A model generated the notes under the pieces. That model made no database searches. It was given only the letters and a program-made list of their open reading frames with translations, and had not been told where the DNA came from. A program made the position numbers and the translations under genes. A DNA stretch of 19,971 nucleotides, from contig JAEWJS010000147.1 in NCBI GenBank assembly GCA_023386495.1, forward strand, positions 1-19,971. The letters are read 5' to 3'. Positions 6,757 through 13,993 of the stretch are shown here, one piece after another. Origin of the DNA: Bacillota bacterium (GTDB lineage: Bacteria > Bacillota > Bacilli > Paenibacillales > Paenibacillaceae). Every line of letters begins with the position of its first letter. Position 1 is the first letter of the stretch.

Positions 6757-7221
6757 ATGATCGGAGAAGTGATACTGGTCATTCTCATTATTGTCGGGCT
6801 CGTCGGCAAATCGCCGATTATTTCGACGGCAGCATGCGTCCTCTTAGTCGTCAAGCTCATTCATCTCGAACGTTACCTGCCCGCGATTGAGCGCCGTGGG
6901 CTGGAGTTCGGGCTGCTGCTCTTGACGTTCAGCGTGCTCGTCCCTTTTGCGTCCGGACGCATCCAATGGAAGGAAATATCGGGTGCCCTGACGTCTTGGC
7001 CGGGATGGATCGCGCTGGCGGGAGGCGCACTCGCAACCTATGTGAATGGCAAAGGTCTCGAAATGCTGAAGTTCGATCCGCAGTTGATCGTAGGTCTCGT
7101 GCTCGGCTCGATTCTGGGAATCGTCTTCTTCCGCGGCATACCGGTCGGGCCGCTGATGGCAGCGGGCATCACGGCGATCTTATATAAGCTGTTCCTGTTC
7201 ATCGCAGATCGATTTACATGA
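6757..7221 (+). CDS. ytwI: DUF441 family membrane protein (YtwI-like)
   Basis: A 154-residue, almost wholly hydrophobic protein with about five membrane segments (roughly 3-18, 22-37, 51-67, 86-101 and 109-151, the last probably two helices). Its features KSPIISTAACVLLVVKLI, LLLTFSVLVPFASGRI and VNGKGLEMLKFDPQLIVGLVLGSILGI are characteristic of DUF441. No biochemical function is known for the family. The ATG at 6757 has GGGAG upstream. A consensus sigma-E promoter with SpoIIID-like sites lies 5' of it, so it is probably a mother-cell sporulation gene here. It converges on lysC with a hairpin terminator between them. The gene name is by family resemblance to B. subtilis YtwI; orthology was not tested. 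Confidence 0.9.
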   Translation: MIGEVILVILIIVGLVGKSPIISTAACVLLVVKLIHLERYLPAIERRGLEFGLLLLTFSVLVPFASGRIQWKEISGALTSWPGWIALAGGALATYVNGKGLEMLKFDPQLIVGLVLGSILGIVFFRGIPVGPLMAAGITAILYKLFLFIADRFT

Positions 7222-7225
7222 ACGC

Positions 7226-7261
7226 AAAAAGGCTTCTCCCGCACGATAGCGAGAGAAGCCT
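7226..7261 (-). terminator. Intrinsic terminator between lysC and ytwI
   Basis: AGGCTTCTC (7230-7238) pairs with GAGAAGCCT (7253-7261), with a further CGC/GCG pair inside across one mismatch and a 6-base loop. On the minus strand it is followed by a U run (complement of 7226-7230), 22 bases after the lysC stop, so it terminates lysC. The plus-strand side (CTGTTCGTT) is less U-rich, so it may also act weakly for ytwI. Confidence 0.85.
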
Positions 7262-7282
7262 CTGTTCGTTCCTGACTATAGA

Positions 7283-8536
7283 TTAGCGGCGTTCCGAAGG
7301 ACCGCCTACGAATGCCTGCTCGGCCGTATCCAGTCCGAATGCCGTGTGGAGCGAACGCACCACTTCTTGAAGCGGCTCAGCCGCAATGACGCAGGAGCAC
7401 TTGATCTCCGACGTGCTGACCATCTTGATGCTGACGCCCAAACTCGAGATCGCTTCGAACATTTTGGCAGCGACGCCAGGGTTGCTCACCATGCCCGAAC
7501 CGACGATCGATACCTTCACGAGGCCGTCCTCCGAAGACATCTCCCGGAACGGAACCTGCGCGCGGATGCCCTCAATGACTGCAATCGCCGTTTCTTTGTC
7601 CGAGGTGGATACCGTGAACGAGAAGTCCGCGGTTCCGTCTTGCACGCCGCTCTGTACGATAATATCGACGTCGATGCCCTTTGCTGCCAAGGCCCCGAAT
7701 ACATTGGCCAATACGCCCGGCACATCCTCCACGCCCAGAATGCTGATCCGTGCGACATTCTTATCGAATGCGATGCCGCGAACGGCAATGCCTTGCTCCA
7801 TGACCGCTTCCTCCTTCACATGCGTACCTTCGTTCTGCGTAAAGCTGGAACGCACGACCAATCGTACGTTATACTGCTTCGCGTATTCCACCGCCCGCGG
7901 GTGCAGGACCGCTGCCCCGAGATGGGCAAGCTCCAACATCTCGTCGTACGAAATTTCGCTGAGCTTGCGCGCATTCTTCACGACGCGCGGATCCGTCGAG
8001 TAGATGCCGTCGACGTCGGTATAGATTTCGCATAGGTCTGCCTGAATGGCTGCAGCCAGCGCGACGGCTGTCGTATCCGATCCCCCGCGGCCCAACGTCG
8101 TGATATCCCCTGCTTCGGACATGCCCTGGAAGCCTGCGACGATCACGATACTGCCGCCCTTCAAGGCGTCGAATATGCGTTCTGGCCGGATATCGGAAAT
8201 TTTCGCTTTGCCGTGGATCGGTTCTGTCCGAATCCCGGCCTGCCAGCCCGTCATCGAAAGCGCGCTGCCTCCGATGGCATGTATGCTCATCGACAAGAGC
8301 GCAATCGATATCTGCTCCCCCGTCGTCAGCAGCATATCCATCTCCCGCGCCGGCGGATTCGGATTGAGCAGCTTGGATTGATCGATCAAATCATCGGTCG
8401 TATCGCCCATGGCCGATACGACGACGACAATGTCATGGCCTTCTTGCTGCCTGGCAAGTATCCGGTTCGCCACCCGCTGCATCCGTTCCGGCGTGCCGAC
8501 CGAGCTGCCTCCGAACTTCATCACTATCAAGGACAA
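7283..8536 (-). CDS. lysC: Aspartate kinase, lysC type (lysine-sensitive class)
   Basis: Catalyses ATP-dependent phosphorylation of aspartate, the first step toward lysine, threonine, methionine and diaminopimelate. With the start used here it has 417 residues: KFGGSSVG (about 7-14), the block EMDMLLTTGEQ, TGWQAGIRT, GRGGSDTTA (about 149-157) and IYTDVDGIYSTDPR in the kinase domain. Two ACT domains follow, marked by ISILGVEDVPGVLANVF and VSIVGSGMVSNPGVAAKMF. Closest in layout to B. subtilis aspartokinase II (408 residues). The frame extends to an ATG at 8575 that has no ribosome site; TTG at 8536 is preceded by GAGGAG at ten bases and gives the usual N terminus MSLIVMKFGG. An internal start for a beta subunit, as in B. 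subtilis, was not assessed. No L-box riboswitch is seen upstream. Confidence 0.95.
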   Translation of the reverse strand: MSLIVMKFGGSSVGTPERMQRVANRILARQQEGHDIVVVVSAMGDTTDDLIDQSKLLNPNPPAREMDMLLTTGEQISIALLSMSIHAIGGSALSMTGWQAGIRTEPIHGKAKISDIRPERIFDALKGGSIVIVAGFQGMSEAGDITTLGRGGSDTTAVALAAAIQADLCEIYTDVDGIYSTDPRVVKNARKLSEISYDEMLELAHLGAAVLHPRAVEYAKQYNVRLVVRSSFTQNEGTHVKEEAVMEQGIAVRGIAFDKNVARISILGVEDVPGVLANVFGALAAKGIDVDIIVQSGVQDGTADFSFTVSTSDKETAIAVIEGIRAQVPFREMSSEDGLVKVSIVGSGMVSNPGVAAKMFEAISSLGVSIKMVSTSEIKCSCVIAAEPLQEVVRSLHTAFGLDTAEQAFVGGPSERR

Positions 8537-8633
8537 TGCCGTTCCACTCCTCACCGTATCAAATAGATTGTTCATAGAAAGCAGGCGTTGACAACCGGCC
8601 CGTCTGAACGCTCAATAACACTCACAAGTTCAT

Positions 8634-8642
8634 ATTATAGCA
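8634..8642 (-). promoter_or_regulatory. Extended -10 promoter of lysC
   Basis: The minus strand reads TGCTATAAT, a perfect -10 hexamer with an extended TG motif. No good -35 is found 16-18 bases upstream (TACCGC at 17). A start near 8627 gives a leader of about 90 bases before the lysC TTG codon. Confidence 0.55.
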
Positions 8643-8678
8643 TTAACCCGGCCTATGCGGTATATGAAAAATCACGCG

Positions 8679-8705
8679 AAAAGCCGCCCGGCGGCACCGG
8701 ACGGC
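8679..8705 (-). terminator. Intrinsic terminator of the aroQ-yqhT-efp operon
   Basis: On the minus strand GCCGTCCGG, loop TGCCG, CCGGGCGGC form a 9-base stem with one G-U pair, followed by TTTT and a second T run a few bases later. It starts 16 bases after the efp stop codon and lies before the lysC promoter. Confidence 0.85.
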
Positions 8706-8720
8706 TCGTACATGCGCGCG

Positions 8721-9278
8721 TTAAGCGCGGGAAATATATTTGCCTTCGCGCGAATCGATCAGGAGGACATCGCCTTCGTTAATGAAGAGCGGCACCTGTA
8801 CGTTAAGGCCGGTCTCTACCTTCGCTGTCTTCGTCGCGCCCTGCGCCGTATTGCCCTTGACGCCCGGCTCCGTCTCGATGACCTTCAGCTCGATGCTGTT
8901 CGGCATCGCGATCCCGAGAATCTCGCCTTGGTAGCTCGAGATGTTAACGGTCATGTTCTCCTTCAGGAAGTTCAGCTCCCACTCCAGCTGGCTCTTGTCC
9001 AGATTGAACTGGTCATACGTCTCATTGTCCATGAACGTATATTCGTTGCCGGAGTTGTACAGGTATTGCACCGCACGGTTCTCGATGATCGCGCGGCCGA
9101 TGTTCTCGCCTGCGCGGAACGTCTTCTCCACGAGGTTGCCGTTGCGCAGGTTCTTCAGCTTGGAGCGTACGAACGCCGCGCCCTTGCCCGGCTTAACGTG
9201 TTGGAAATCGATGACCGTGAAAATATCGCCGTCCACTTCGACGGTCAAGCCTGTCTTGAAATCGTTAACTGAAATCAC
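8721..9278 (-). CDS. efp: Translation elongation factor P
   Basis: EF-P binds between the ribosomal P and E sites and relieves stalling at proline runs. The 185-residue length is exactly that expected. Three beta-barrel domains are evident: the KOW-like N-terminal domain (about 1-63) with the loop KPGKGAA, the OB domain containing YTFMDNETYDQF, and a C-terminal OB domain ending VDLLIDS-like (DVLLIDSREGKY). Lys32 is at the tip of the loop, the residue modified with 5-aminopentanol in B. subtilis; the loop has the same KPGKG form, so the same modification is plausible. The ATG at 9278 has AGGGAGG upstream. It is last in the operon aroQ-yqhT-efp, 33 bases after yqhT, and is followed by a terminator. 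Confidence 0.98.
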   Translation of the reverse strand: MISVNDFKTGLTVEVDGDIFTVIDFQHVKPGKGAAFVRSKLKNLRNGNLVEKTFRAGENIGRAIIENRAVQYLYNSGNEYTFMDNETYDQFNLDKSQLEWELNFLKENMTVNISSYQGEILGIAMPNSIELKVIETEPGVKGNTAQGATKTAKVETGLNVQVPLFINEGDVLLIDSREGKYISRA

Positions 9279-9311
9279 TGAAAATTCCTCCCTATGACAT
9301 GTGCAGTCGAC

Positions 9312-10388
9312 CTAACCCAGAACGGTCAATTCCTTCGGGGATGAGGTTAATATTTTAATCCCGGTGTCGGTTATCGCGATGTCGTCCTCGATCCGTACTC
9401 CGCCGAAGCCGGGGAGATAGATGCCGGGTTCAACCGTCACGATCATGCCGGGTGTTAAAATCGTATCGCTCTTCATGGATAACCGCGGCGATTCATGGAT
9501 TTCCATGCCCAGTCCATGCCCGGTACCATGTCCAAAAAACTCACCATAACCATACCGCTTGATGATATCCCGCGTCAAGGCATCCGCTTCGCGTCCCGTC
9601 ATGCCTGGCTTAATGTGAGCCAAGGCGTGAAGCTGGGCTTCGAGCACGATCGCGTAGATCTCGCGGTGCTTATCGCTCGGCGTGCCGATGACGACGGTCC
9701 GCGTAAGATCCGAACAGTAGCCGTTGTACAGCGCGCCGAAATCGAGCTTCACGAATTCGTCCGTGGCAACCTTGCGCGAGCTGGCGACGCCGTGCGGCAA
9801 TGCCGAACGTTCGCCGGATGCGACGATCGTATCGAAGGATGGGCCCGTGGCGCCGTTCCTTCGCATGAAGGTCTCCATCTCGAGCGCGATCTCGAGCTCC
9901 GTGCGGCCGGTCTCGATATAGCCGAGTATATGCTTGAACGTGTTGTCGGCCAGCACCGCGGCCTCTTGCATCACGGCGATCTCCGCTTCGCCCTTCACGG
10001 CACGAAGGTCCTCGACCAGCGACGACAGCGGGACAAGCTCGACCGGCGCAAGCGCCTTGGACCATGCTTGGTATTCGGCATAGGTCACATGCTGTTCCTC
10101 GAAACCGAGCTTCTGGATCCCTTCCTTCGCCAGCATCGCAGCGACGGTCTCGAGCAGCTCGGGCGCATGTTCGATGACTTGATAGCCGGCCGCTTGCGCC
10201 GGTGCCTGCGTCATATAGCGGAAGTCCGTGAGCAGCGAGCGGCTGTTCGACGTCAAGAGCAGCACGCCGGCCGTGCCCGTGAACCCGCTCAGATAGCGGC
10301 GGTTCACCGCTGACGCAATGAGCATGGCGTCCAGCCCGAGCGAAGCCAGCTTCTCCTGCAGGCTGTCGGCGCGATTCATCGTCTCCAC
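9312..10388 (-). CDS. yqhT: M24B Xaa-Pro aminopeptidase-like protein (YqhT)
   Basis: Predicted cytoplasmic metallopeptidase that removes N-terminal residues preceding proline. The 358 residues split into a creatinase-like N-terminal domain (about 1-130) and a pita-bread catalytic domain. All five metal ligands are visible: D216 (KLDFG), D227 (SDLTR), H291 (GHGTGHGLG), E320 (VTVEPG) and E334 (VRIEDD). Length matches B. subtilis YqhT (353). The start is GTG at 10388 with AAGGAG ten bases upstream; an ATG three codons later is possible. It lies 35 bases after aroQ and 33 before efp. The neighbourhood is telling: a prolyl peptidase next to the factor that helps make proline runs, an order shared with B. 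subtilis. Substrate specificity is inferred from family only. Confidence 0.94.
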   Translation of the reverse strand: METMNRADSLQEKLASLGLDAMLIASAVNRRYLSGFTGTAGVLLLTSNSRSLLTDFRYMTQAPAQAAGYQVIEHAPELLETVAAMLAKEGIQKLGFEEQHVTYAEYQAWSKALAPVELVPLSSLVEDLRAVKGEAEIAVMQEAAVLADNTFKHILGYIETGRTELEIALEMETFMRRNGATGPSFDTIVASGERSALPHGVASSRKVATDEFVKLDFGALYNGYCSDLTRTVVIGTPSDKHREIYAIVLEAQLHALAHIKPGMTGREADALTRDIIKRYGYGEFFGHGTGHGLGMEIHESPRLSMKSDTILTPGMIVTVEPGIYLPGFGGVRIEDDIAITDTGIKILTSSPKELTVLG

Positions 10389-10423
10389 GATCGATCCACT
10401 CCTTAAGATGAGAGTTGTCGTTG

Positions 10424-10858
10424 CTAGGTCTGCATCGCCTTCGCGAGCGCCTGAAGCCCTAGCTCGTAGCCGTATGCCCCGAACCCCGCGATCTGGCCTA
10501 CGGCGACGGGAGCGATGACGGATTGATGCCGGAACGCTTCACGCTTATGTATATTCGACAGATGCACTTCGACTACGGGAAGCGCCACCGTGCTGAGCGC
10601 ATCCCGCAGGGCGTAGCTGTAATGCGTCAGCGCGCCGGGATTGATCAGAATGCCGTTCATCTCGCCGTATGCCGCGTGAATCCTGTCGATCAACGCGCCT
10701 TCGTGATTCGATTGGAAGAAGGACAGCTCCAGACCGAGACGGCTGCCGCATTCGCGCAAGGCCGATTCGATGCTTGCGAGCGTATCCGTTCCGTAGATGC
10801 CGGGCTCCCGCACGCCTAACATATTCAAGTTCGGGCCGTTCATGACGAGCACCTTCAT
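10424..10858 (-). CDS. aroQ: 3-dehydroquinate dehydratase, type II
   Basis: Converts 3-dehydroquinate to 3-dehydroshikimate in the shikimate pathway. The 144-residue protein has the type II hallmarks in order: NGPNLNMLGVREP (7-19), the catalytic Tyr22 in IYG, FFQSNHEG, INPGALTHYSYALRDAL and EVHLSNIHKREAFRHQS with the catalytic His. Type II enzymes form dodecamers of about 145-150 residues, as here. The frame is open to 10924, but the ATG at 10858 has GGAGG at seven bases and gives the standard N terminus MKVLVMNGPN. It begins the operon with yqhT and efp; a promoter is predicted at 10903-10932. Equivalent to B. subtilis YqhS. Confidence 0.97.
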   Translation of the reverse strand: MKVLVMNGPNLNMLGVREPGIYGTDTLASIESALRECGSRLGLELSFFQSNHEGALIDRIHAAYGEMNGILINPGALTHYSYALRDALSTVALPVVEVHLSNIHKREAFRHQSVIAPVAVGQIAGFGAYGYELGLQALAKAMQT

Positions 10859-10902
10859 CCCTGCACCTCCATGCCTCTCTGCCTGTGTAAGAACCACGAG
10901 CC

Positions 10903-10932
10903 ATTTTACCATAACTTTCGGCATTTTGAGAA
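10903..10932 (-). promoter_or_regulatory. Predicted sigma-A promoter of aroQ-yqhT-efp
   Basis: TTCTCA (minus strand of 10927-10932), an 18-base spacer and TAAAAT (10903-10908) preceded by TGG, which makes an extended -10. It lies in the 98-base gap between yqhR and aroQ, about 45 bases before the aroQ start codon. Confidence 0.5.
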
Positions 10933-10956
10933 GCTTTTCCTGCTTGCAGGTCCGTA

Positions 10957-11466
10957 CTACGCTCGATTCGCTGCCGGCTCCCTGCTCGCCTCGTCATGAA
11001 ATTCGAAGGCGATCGAATAACCGATGAACAGCCCCCACATCAAGTAGACGCAAAATTCGGTGATCAGCGTATCCCAGCCAATCCGGTAAGGCGGAAGCAC
11101 CATGCCCGCTAGCGGACCGATCACGAGGAAGATCAGCGCCCACCAGCCGACGCCGTATGCCAAGCCTGCCCAAGGTCCGCGGAATCGCTTCAGCGTCCCT
11201 ATATATAGGAAGGCGGCCAAGATCGAGAACGCGATGAAAGCCGCTAAGCCAACCGCCTGTCCCCATCCGCTCTGCAAGAATGCGCGGGTGAAGAACGGCT
11301 CCAGCATATAGCCGGGAACGACCTCCGTGAAGTTGATGACATAGAAGACCCAATGCAGCACGCTCCAGAACACGCCGGCAAAAAAACCGAGGTTCAGCGT
11401 GTAGGTGAGAATGTTCGTGCGATGCGCTTGCTTCCGCTTGCGTGCTTGCAGCCATAGTGTCGACAA
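10957..11466 (-). CDS. yqhR: YqhR-like conserved membrane protein
   Basis: A 169-residue membrane protein with four clear hydrophobic segments (about 21-46, 68-92, 102-124 and 132-153) and a basic N terminus. It fits the YqhR family by layout and by position between yqhQ and aroQ, the same order as in B. subtilis. No enzymatic motif is visible and no function is assigned. The start is TTG at 11464-11466, with GGAAGGGAT about ten bases upstream; no in-frame ATG is available before the first helix. It faces away from yqhQ across 176 bases. A weak minus-strand -10 (CATAAT near 11502-11507) was seen with no convincing -35. Confidence 0.87.
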   Translation of the reverse strand: MSTLWLQARKRKQAHRTNILTYTLNLGFFAGVFWSVLHWVFYVINFTEVVPGYMLEPFFTRAFLQSGWGQAVGLAAFIAFSILAAFLYIGTLKRFRGPWAGLAYGVGWWALIFLVIGPLAGMVLPPYRIGWDTLITEFCVYLMWGLFIGYSIAFEFHDEASREPAANRA

Positions 11467-11549
11467 GATCGATCATCCCTTCCAGCGATGGTTTGTCCTG
11501 TATTATGCCTCCCGAGGTCCCCCTTTAACCCCGATTCCGACGCCTGCGC

Positions 11550-11570
11550 CGCGTTGGCAATTGCCACGCG
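11550..11570. promoter_or_regulatory. Inverted repeat overlapping the yqhQ -35 box
   Basis: A perfect 12-base palindrome TGGCAATTGCCA (11555-11566) is flanked on both sides by CGCG (11550-11553 and 11567-11570), with a single unpaired T at 11554. It covers the predicted -35 hexamer TTGGCA. The shape suggests a dimeric regulator site; no known regulator was recognised. Confidence 0.4.
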
Positions 11571-11583
11571 AATCAAGTAAAAT
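11554..11583 (+). promoter_or_regulatory. Predicted sigma-A promoter of yqhQ-yqhP
   Basis: TTGGCA (11554-11559), an 18-base spacer and TAAAAT (11578-11583), each matching the consensus at 5 of 6 positions. It lies 59 bases before the yqhQ start. Confidence 0.55.
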
Positions 11584-11642
11584 AGGAGAACAAGCTTCCA
11601 TGCGCCTTAAGGAAGCGTTCGACACGAAAGGTGGAACACCCG

Positions 11643-12608
11643 TTGCCTCAGGACAAACAAGAAGAAATATGCAGCATTTACGGCGGACAAGCCGTCATCG
11701 AAGGCGTCATGTTCGCAGGTCGGCACGTGAACGTCACCGCCGTTAGACGCAAGAACGACGAAATCGTCTATTACGAAGTACCCAAGGTCTCGAAGCCGTG
11801 GGTTCAGAAGCTCAAAAAAATTCCGTTCCTGCGCGGGCTGGTCGGAATCGTCGAATCCAGCGCCAAGGGCTCTCAGCACCTGAACTTCTCGATCGAAGCC
11901 TATGCCGAAGACGAGGCAGGCGAGGAAGAGGCTCCGCAAGCAACGGCGAAGAAGGCCGAGGAAGGCAAGTCCGGATGGAGCTTGTCGATGCTGGTCGGCG
12001 TAACCGTCGCCGGCGTGATCTCGTTCATCGTCGGGAAGCTCGTATTCACGCTTGTGCCCGCTGCCGTCGAGGAGCTGCTATTCGGCCAGGCATTCACGAA
12101 CATGTTCCTGCATAATCTGGTGGAAGGCCTTATTAAGATCGTATTCCTGCTGACTTATCTTTACGTGATATCGCTTACGCCGATGATCAAGCGGTTATTC
12201 CAGTACCATGGCGCAGAACATAAGGTCATTACCGCCTACGAATCCGGCGATCCGTTGACGGTTGAGAACGTGCAGAAGCATACGAGGCTGCATTACCGCT
12301 GCGGAAGCAGCTTCATCATTCTGTCGGTCATCGTCGGCGTCGTCTTATACTCGCTGCCGATCTTCACTTGGGATTCGCTGTGGGAACGGATTTACATTCG
12401 CATTCTGCTGCTCCCGCTCGTGCTCGGCGTCTCGTATGAAGCGCTCCGATTCACGAACGCGCTGCGCGACATCCCGGTACTCCGCTATCTCGGCTATCCG
12501 GGTCTATGGCTGCAGCTGCTGACGACGAAGGAACCGACCAACGAGCAGGTAGCCGTATCGATCGCTTCCTTCAATCGCATGCGCGAGCTGGATCGTCAAG
12601 TCAAGTAG
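11643..12608 (+). CDS. yqhQ: YqhQ-like membrane protein (DUF1385)
   Basis: A 321-residue protein of the widely conserved DUF1385 family. The N-terminal motif IYGGQAVIEGVMFAGRHVNVTAVRR and the segment KKIPFLRGLVGIVES (about 60-75) are family signatures. FQYHGAEHKVITAYE and RLHYRCGSSFI further on carry conserved His, Glu and Cys residues that could bind a metal. About four or five membrane segments follow an acidic linker (AEDEAGEEEAPQATAKKAEE, about 86-105). Function is unknown. The start is TTG at 11643 because AAAGGTGG lies eight bases upstream; GTG at 11631 is in frame but falls inside that ribosome site. It heads a two-gene operon with yqhP. Confidence 0.92.
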   Translation: MPQDKQEEICSIYGGQAVIEGVMFAGRHVNVTAVRRKNDEIVYYEVPKVSKPWVQKLKKIPFLRGLVGIVESSAKGSQHLNFSIEAYAEDEAGEEEAPQATAKKAEEGKSGWSLSMLVGVTVAGVISFIVGKLVFTLVPAAVEELLFGQAFTNMFLHNLVEGLIKIVFLLTYLYVISLTPMIKRLFQYHGAEHKVITAYESGDPLTVENVQKHTRLHYRCGSSFIILSVIVGVVLYSLPIFTWDSLWERIYIRILLLPLVLGVSYEALRFTNALRDIPVLRYLGYPGLWLQLLTTKEPTNEQVAVSIASFNRMRELDRQVK

Positions 12609-12638
12609 GACGTCATTACTGGAAAGGATGGTACTGCC

Positions 12639-12932
12639 ATGCGACGCAAGCTGCACCCCATGTTCCTGATTCTGCTTGGCCTAATCGCCATCGGCATCGT
12701 ATATCAGCTCATGGAATCGCCTTCCGATCTGATCATACCGCTTGCCGTATTCGGCGTCGTGTTCCTGCTCTACAAGCTCCAACCCGGCGGCAACCGCCGA
12801 GCCGGCGCTTACAAGACAGGGGCAGCGGCAGATCGCGCCAAGCCTAAGTCGAAGAACAGCCCGCGCAAGACCGTGCCGTTCCGCGTGATCGAAGGCGGCA
12901 AGGACGACGACAATCTGCCCAAATACCATTAA
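12639..12932 (+). CDS. yqhP: YqhP-like small membrane protein
   Basis: A 97-residue protein with two adjacent hydrophobic helices (about 8-24 and 30-46) followed by a basic hydrophilic tail (about 48-97) ending in an acidic stretch and PKYH. It corresponds to B. subtilis YqhP by size, layout and position between yqhQ and yqhO. The basic cytoplasmic-type tail suggests contact with nucleic acid or a protein partner, but nothing specific can be claimed. The ATG at 12639 has GGAAAGGATGG upstream. It follows yqhQ by 30 bases and its stop codon overlaps the yqhO stop on the opposite strand. Confidence 0.82.
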   Translation: MRRKLHPMFLILLGLIAIGIVYQLMESPSDLIIPLAVFGVVFLLYKLQPGGNRRAGAYKTGAAADRAKPKSKNSPRKTVPFRVIEGGKDDDNLPKYH

Positions 12933-13852
12933 TCGCCGATTCGATGGACGTATTGATCGAAGAAGGCTGCCGTACGCTCGCGGCCGGAACGGAACAGCTT
13001 GTCGCTCCACTCGTCACTGAGATCGAATTGCGTGTTCCGGACGCCGAGCGTCGGAATTTTCACGGTGCGCATACGATTGTGCTTCTCGATGTAGCGCTCG
13101 TCATGCGCCTGCATCATCGTCTCGAATATCGCTTGCAGCATCGACAGCGGGCCGCGGATCTTCCGCGGCTCGTTGTCGTTCTTGCCGACGAGCTGGAAGC
13201 CGATCGTCGGGATGCGGTCGATTGCTCCGCCAGGGCCGTCGAACAGCCACAGCGGGAGGTTGCTCAGCAGCGCGCCGTCGACAATATAAGCGAACTTGTT
13301 CGCGGCCGGGCGGTTCCTGTCCTTGGCGGACAGTCTCAGCATGACCGGGTCGAAAAAATAAGGGATGCTCGTGCTCATGCGCACCGCTCTTGCTACCTCT
13401 AATCGCTTCGGATCCATGCCGTAGCTCGCGATATCGCCCGGCAATGCCAGCAGCCTGCCGTTCGTAATGTCGGAGGCAATGACGGTCAGCTTGCCCGCCG
13501 GCAGATCGCCGAAATATCGAATGCCCTTCTTCAGCAGCGTCGCTCGCATCCACGCTTCGAGCGCTTCGCCCGAATACAAGCCCTTCTTCCACAAGAGCCG
13601 CGACACGGGCCCAATCGGCGGGATGCCGAAAGCTCGGCTGCGCTTCAGGAACGAGCGGAACGGCGTGTGCTTGATCATCCCCTCGATCTCTGCCGCCGTG
13701 AAGCCTGCTGCCAGCAAGGTCGCGATAATCGCGCCCGACGAGGTTCCTGCCATGCGGCGAACCGCGATGCATCGACGTTCCAGCTCCGCCACAGCTCCCG
13801 CCAGCGCGATTCCTTTGACGCCGCCGCCTTCGAATACTGCATTGATCTCCAC
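12929..13852 (-). CDS. yqhO: Patatin-like phospholipase (NTE family, YqhO)
   Basis: Predicted serine lipid acyl hydrolase using a Ser-Asp dyad. The 307-residue protein has the oxyanion-hole motif EGGGVKG (8-14), the nucleophile elbow GTSSG with Ser38 (36-40), and the catalytic Asp192 in VDGALLSNLP, so the active site looks intact. Length is close to B. subtilis YqhO (about 290). The frame is open to 13957, but GTG at 13852 is preceded by GGGGAGG at seven bases and gives the usual beginning MEINAVFEGGG, so it is preferred. The predicted promoter resembles a sigma-E site, so the gene may act on mother-cell or spore membranes during sporulation (inference). It converges on yqhP with overlapping stop codons and follows mntR on the same strand after a terminator. 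Confidence 0.93.
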   Translation of the reverse strand: MEINAVFEGGGVKGIALAGAVAELERRCIAVRRMAGTSSGAIIATLLAAGFTAAEIEGMIKHTPFRSFLKRSRAFGIPPIGPVSRLLWKKGLYSGEALEAWMRATLLKKGIRYFGDLPAGKLTVIASDITNGRLLALPGDIASYGMDPKRLEVARAVRMSTSIPYFFDPVMLRLSAKDRNRPAANKFAYIVDGALLSNLPLWLFDGPGGAIDRIPTIGFQLVGKNDNEPRKIRGPLSMLQAIFETMMQAHDERYIEKHNRMRTVKIPTLGVRNTQFDLSDEWSDKLFRSGRERTAAFFDQYVHRIGD

Positions 13853-13914
13853 TGCCTCGCCTCCCCTGTGCCATGCCGATCGCTGCCAGCCCGCCCGTTC
13901 GGCACTAACGATCA

Positions 13915-13945
13915 ACCATATGCAGCAGGGCTCGGGCACTATGAC
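13915..13945 (-). promoter_or_regulatory. Sigma-E-like promoter upstream of yqhO
   Basis: On the minus strand GTCATAGT (13938-13945), a 15-base spacer and CATATGGT (13915-13922). The -35 matches KMATATT at 6 of 7 positions and the -10 matches CATACAMT at 5 of 8, with the same spacing as the ytwI and spoIIIA sites. The predicted start is about 55 bases before the GTG codon. Confidence 0.45.
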
Positions 13946-13993
13946 AGCGGCAGCCATTGAAGGGGAGTATGATGCTGCTTAATTCTGCGCAGC

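Noticed and set aside
7346..8035. 229-codon plus-strand open frame opposite lysC
   Set aside because: Antisense shadow of an essential, well-conserved aspartokinase; composition abnormal.
8567..8620. Possible short leader peptide (GTG start, about 16 codons) before lysC
   Set aside because: No Shine-Dalgarno, no run of regulatory codons for lysine or threonine, and its end only coincidentally overlaps an ATG.
9495..10313. 272-codon plus-strand open frame opposite yqhT
   Set aside because: Antisense shadow; the minus strand has all five catalytic metal ligands.
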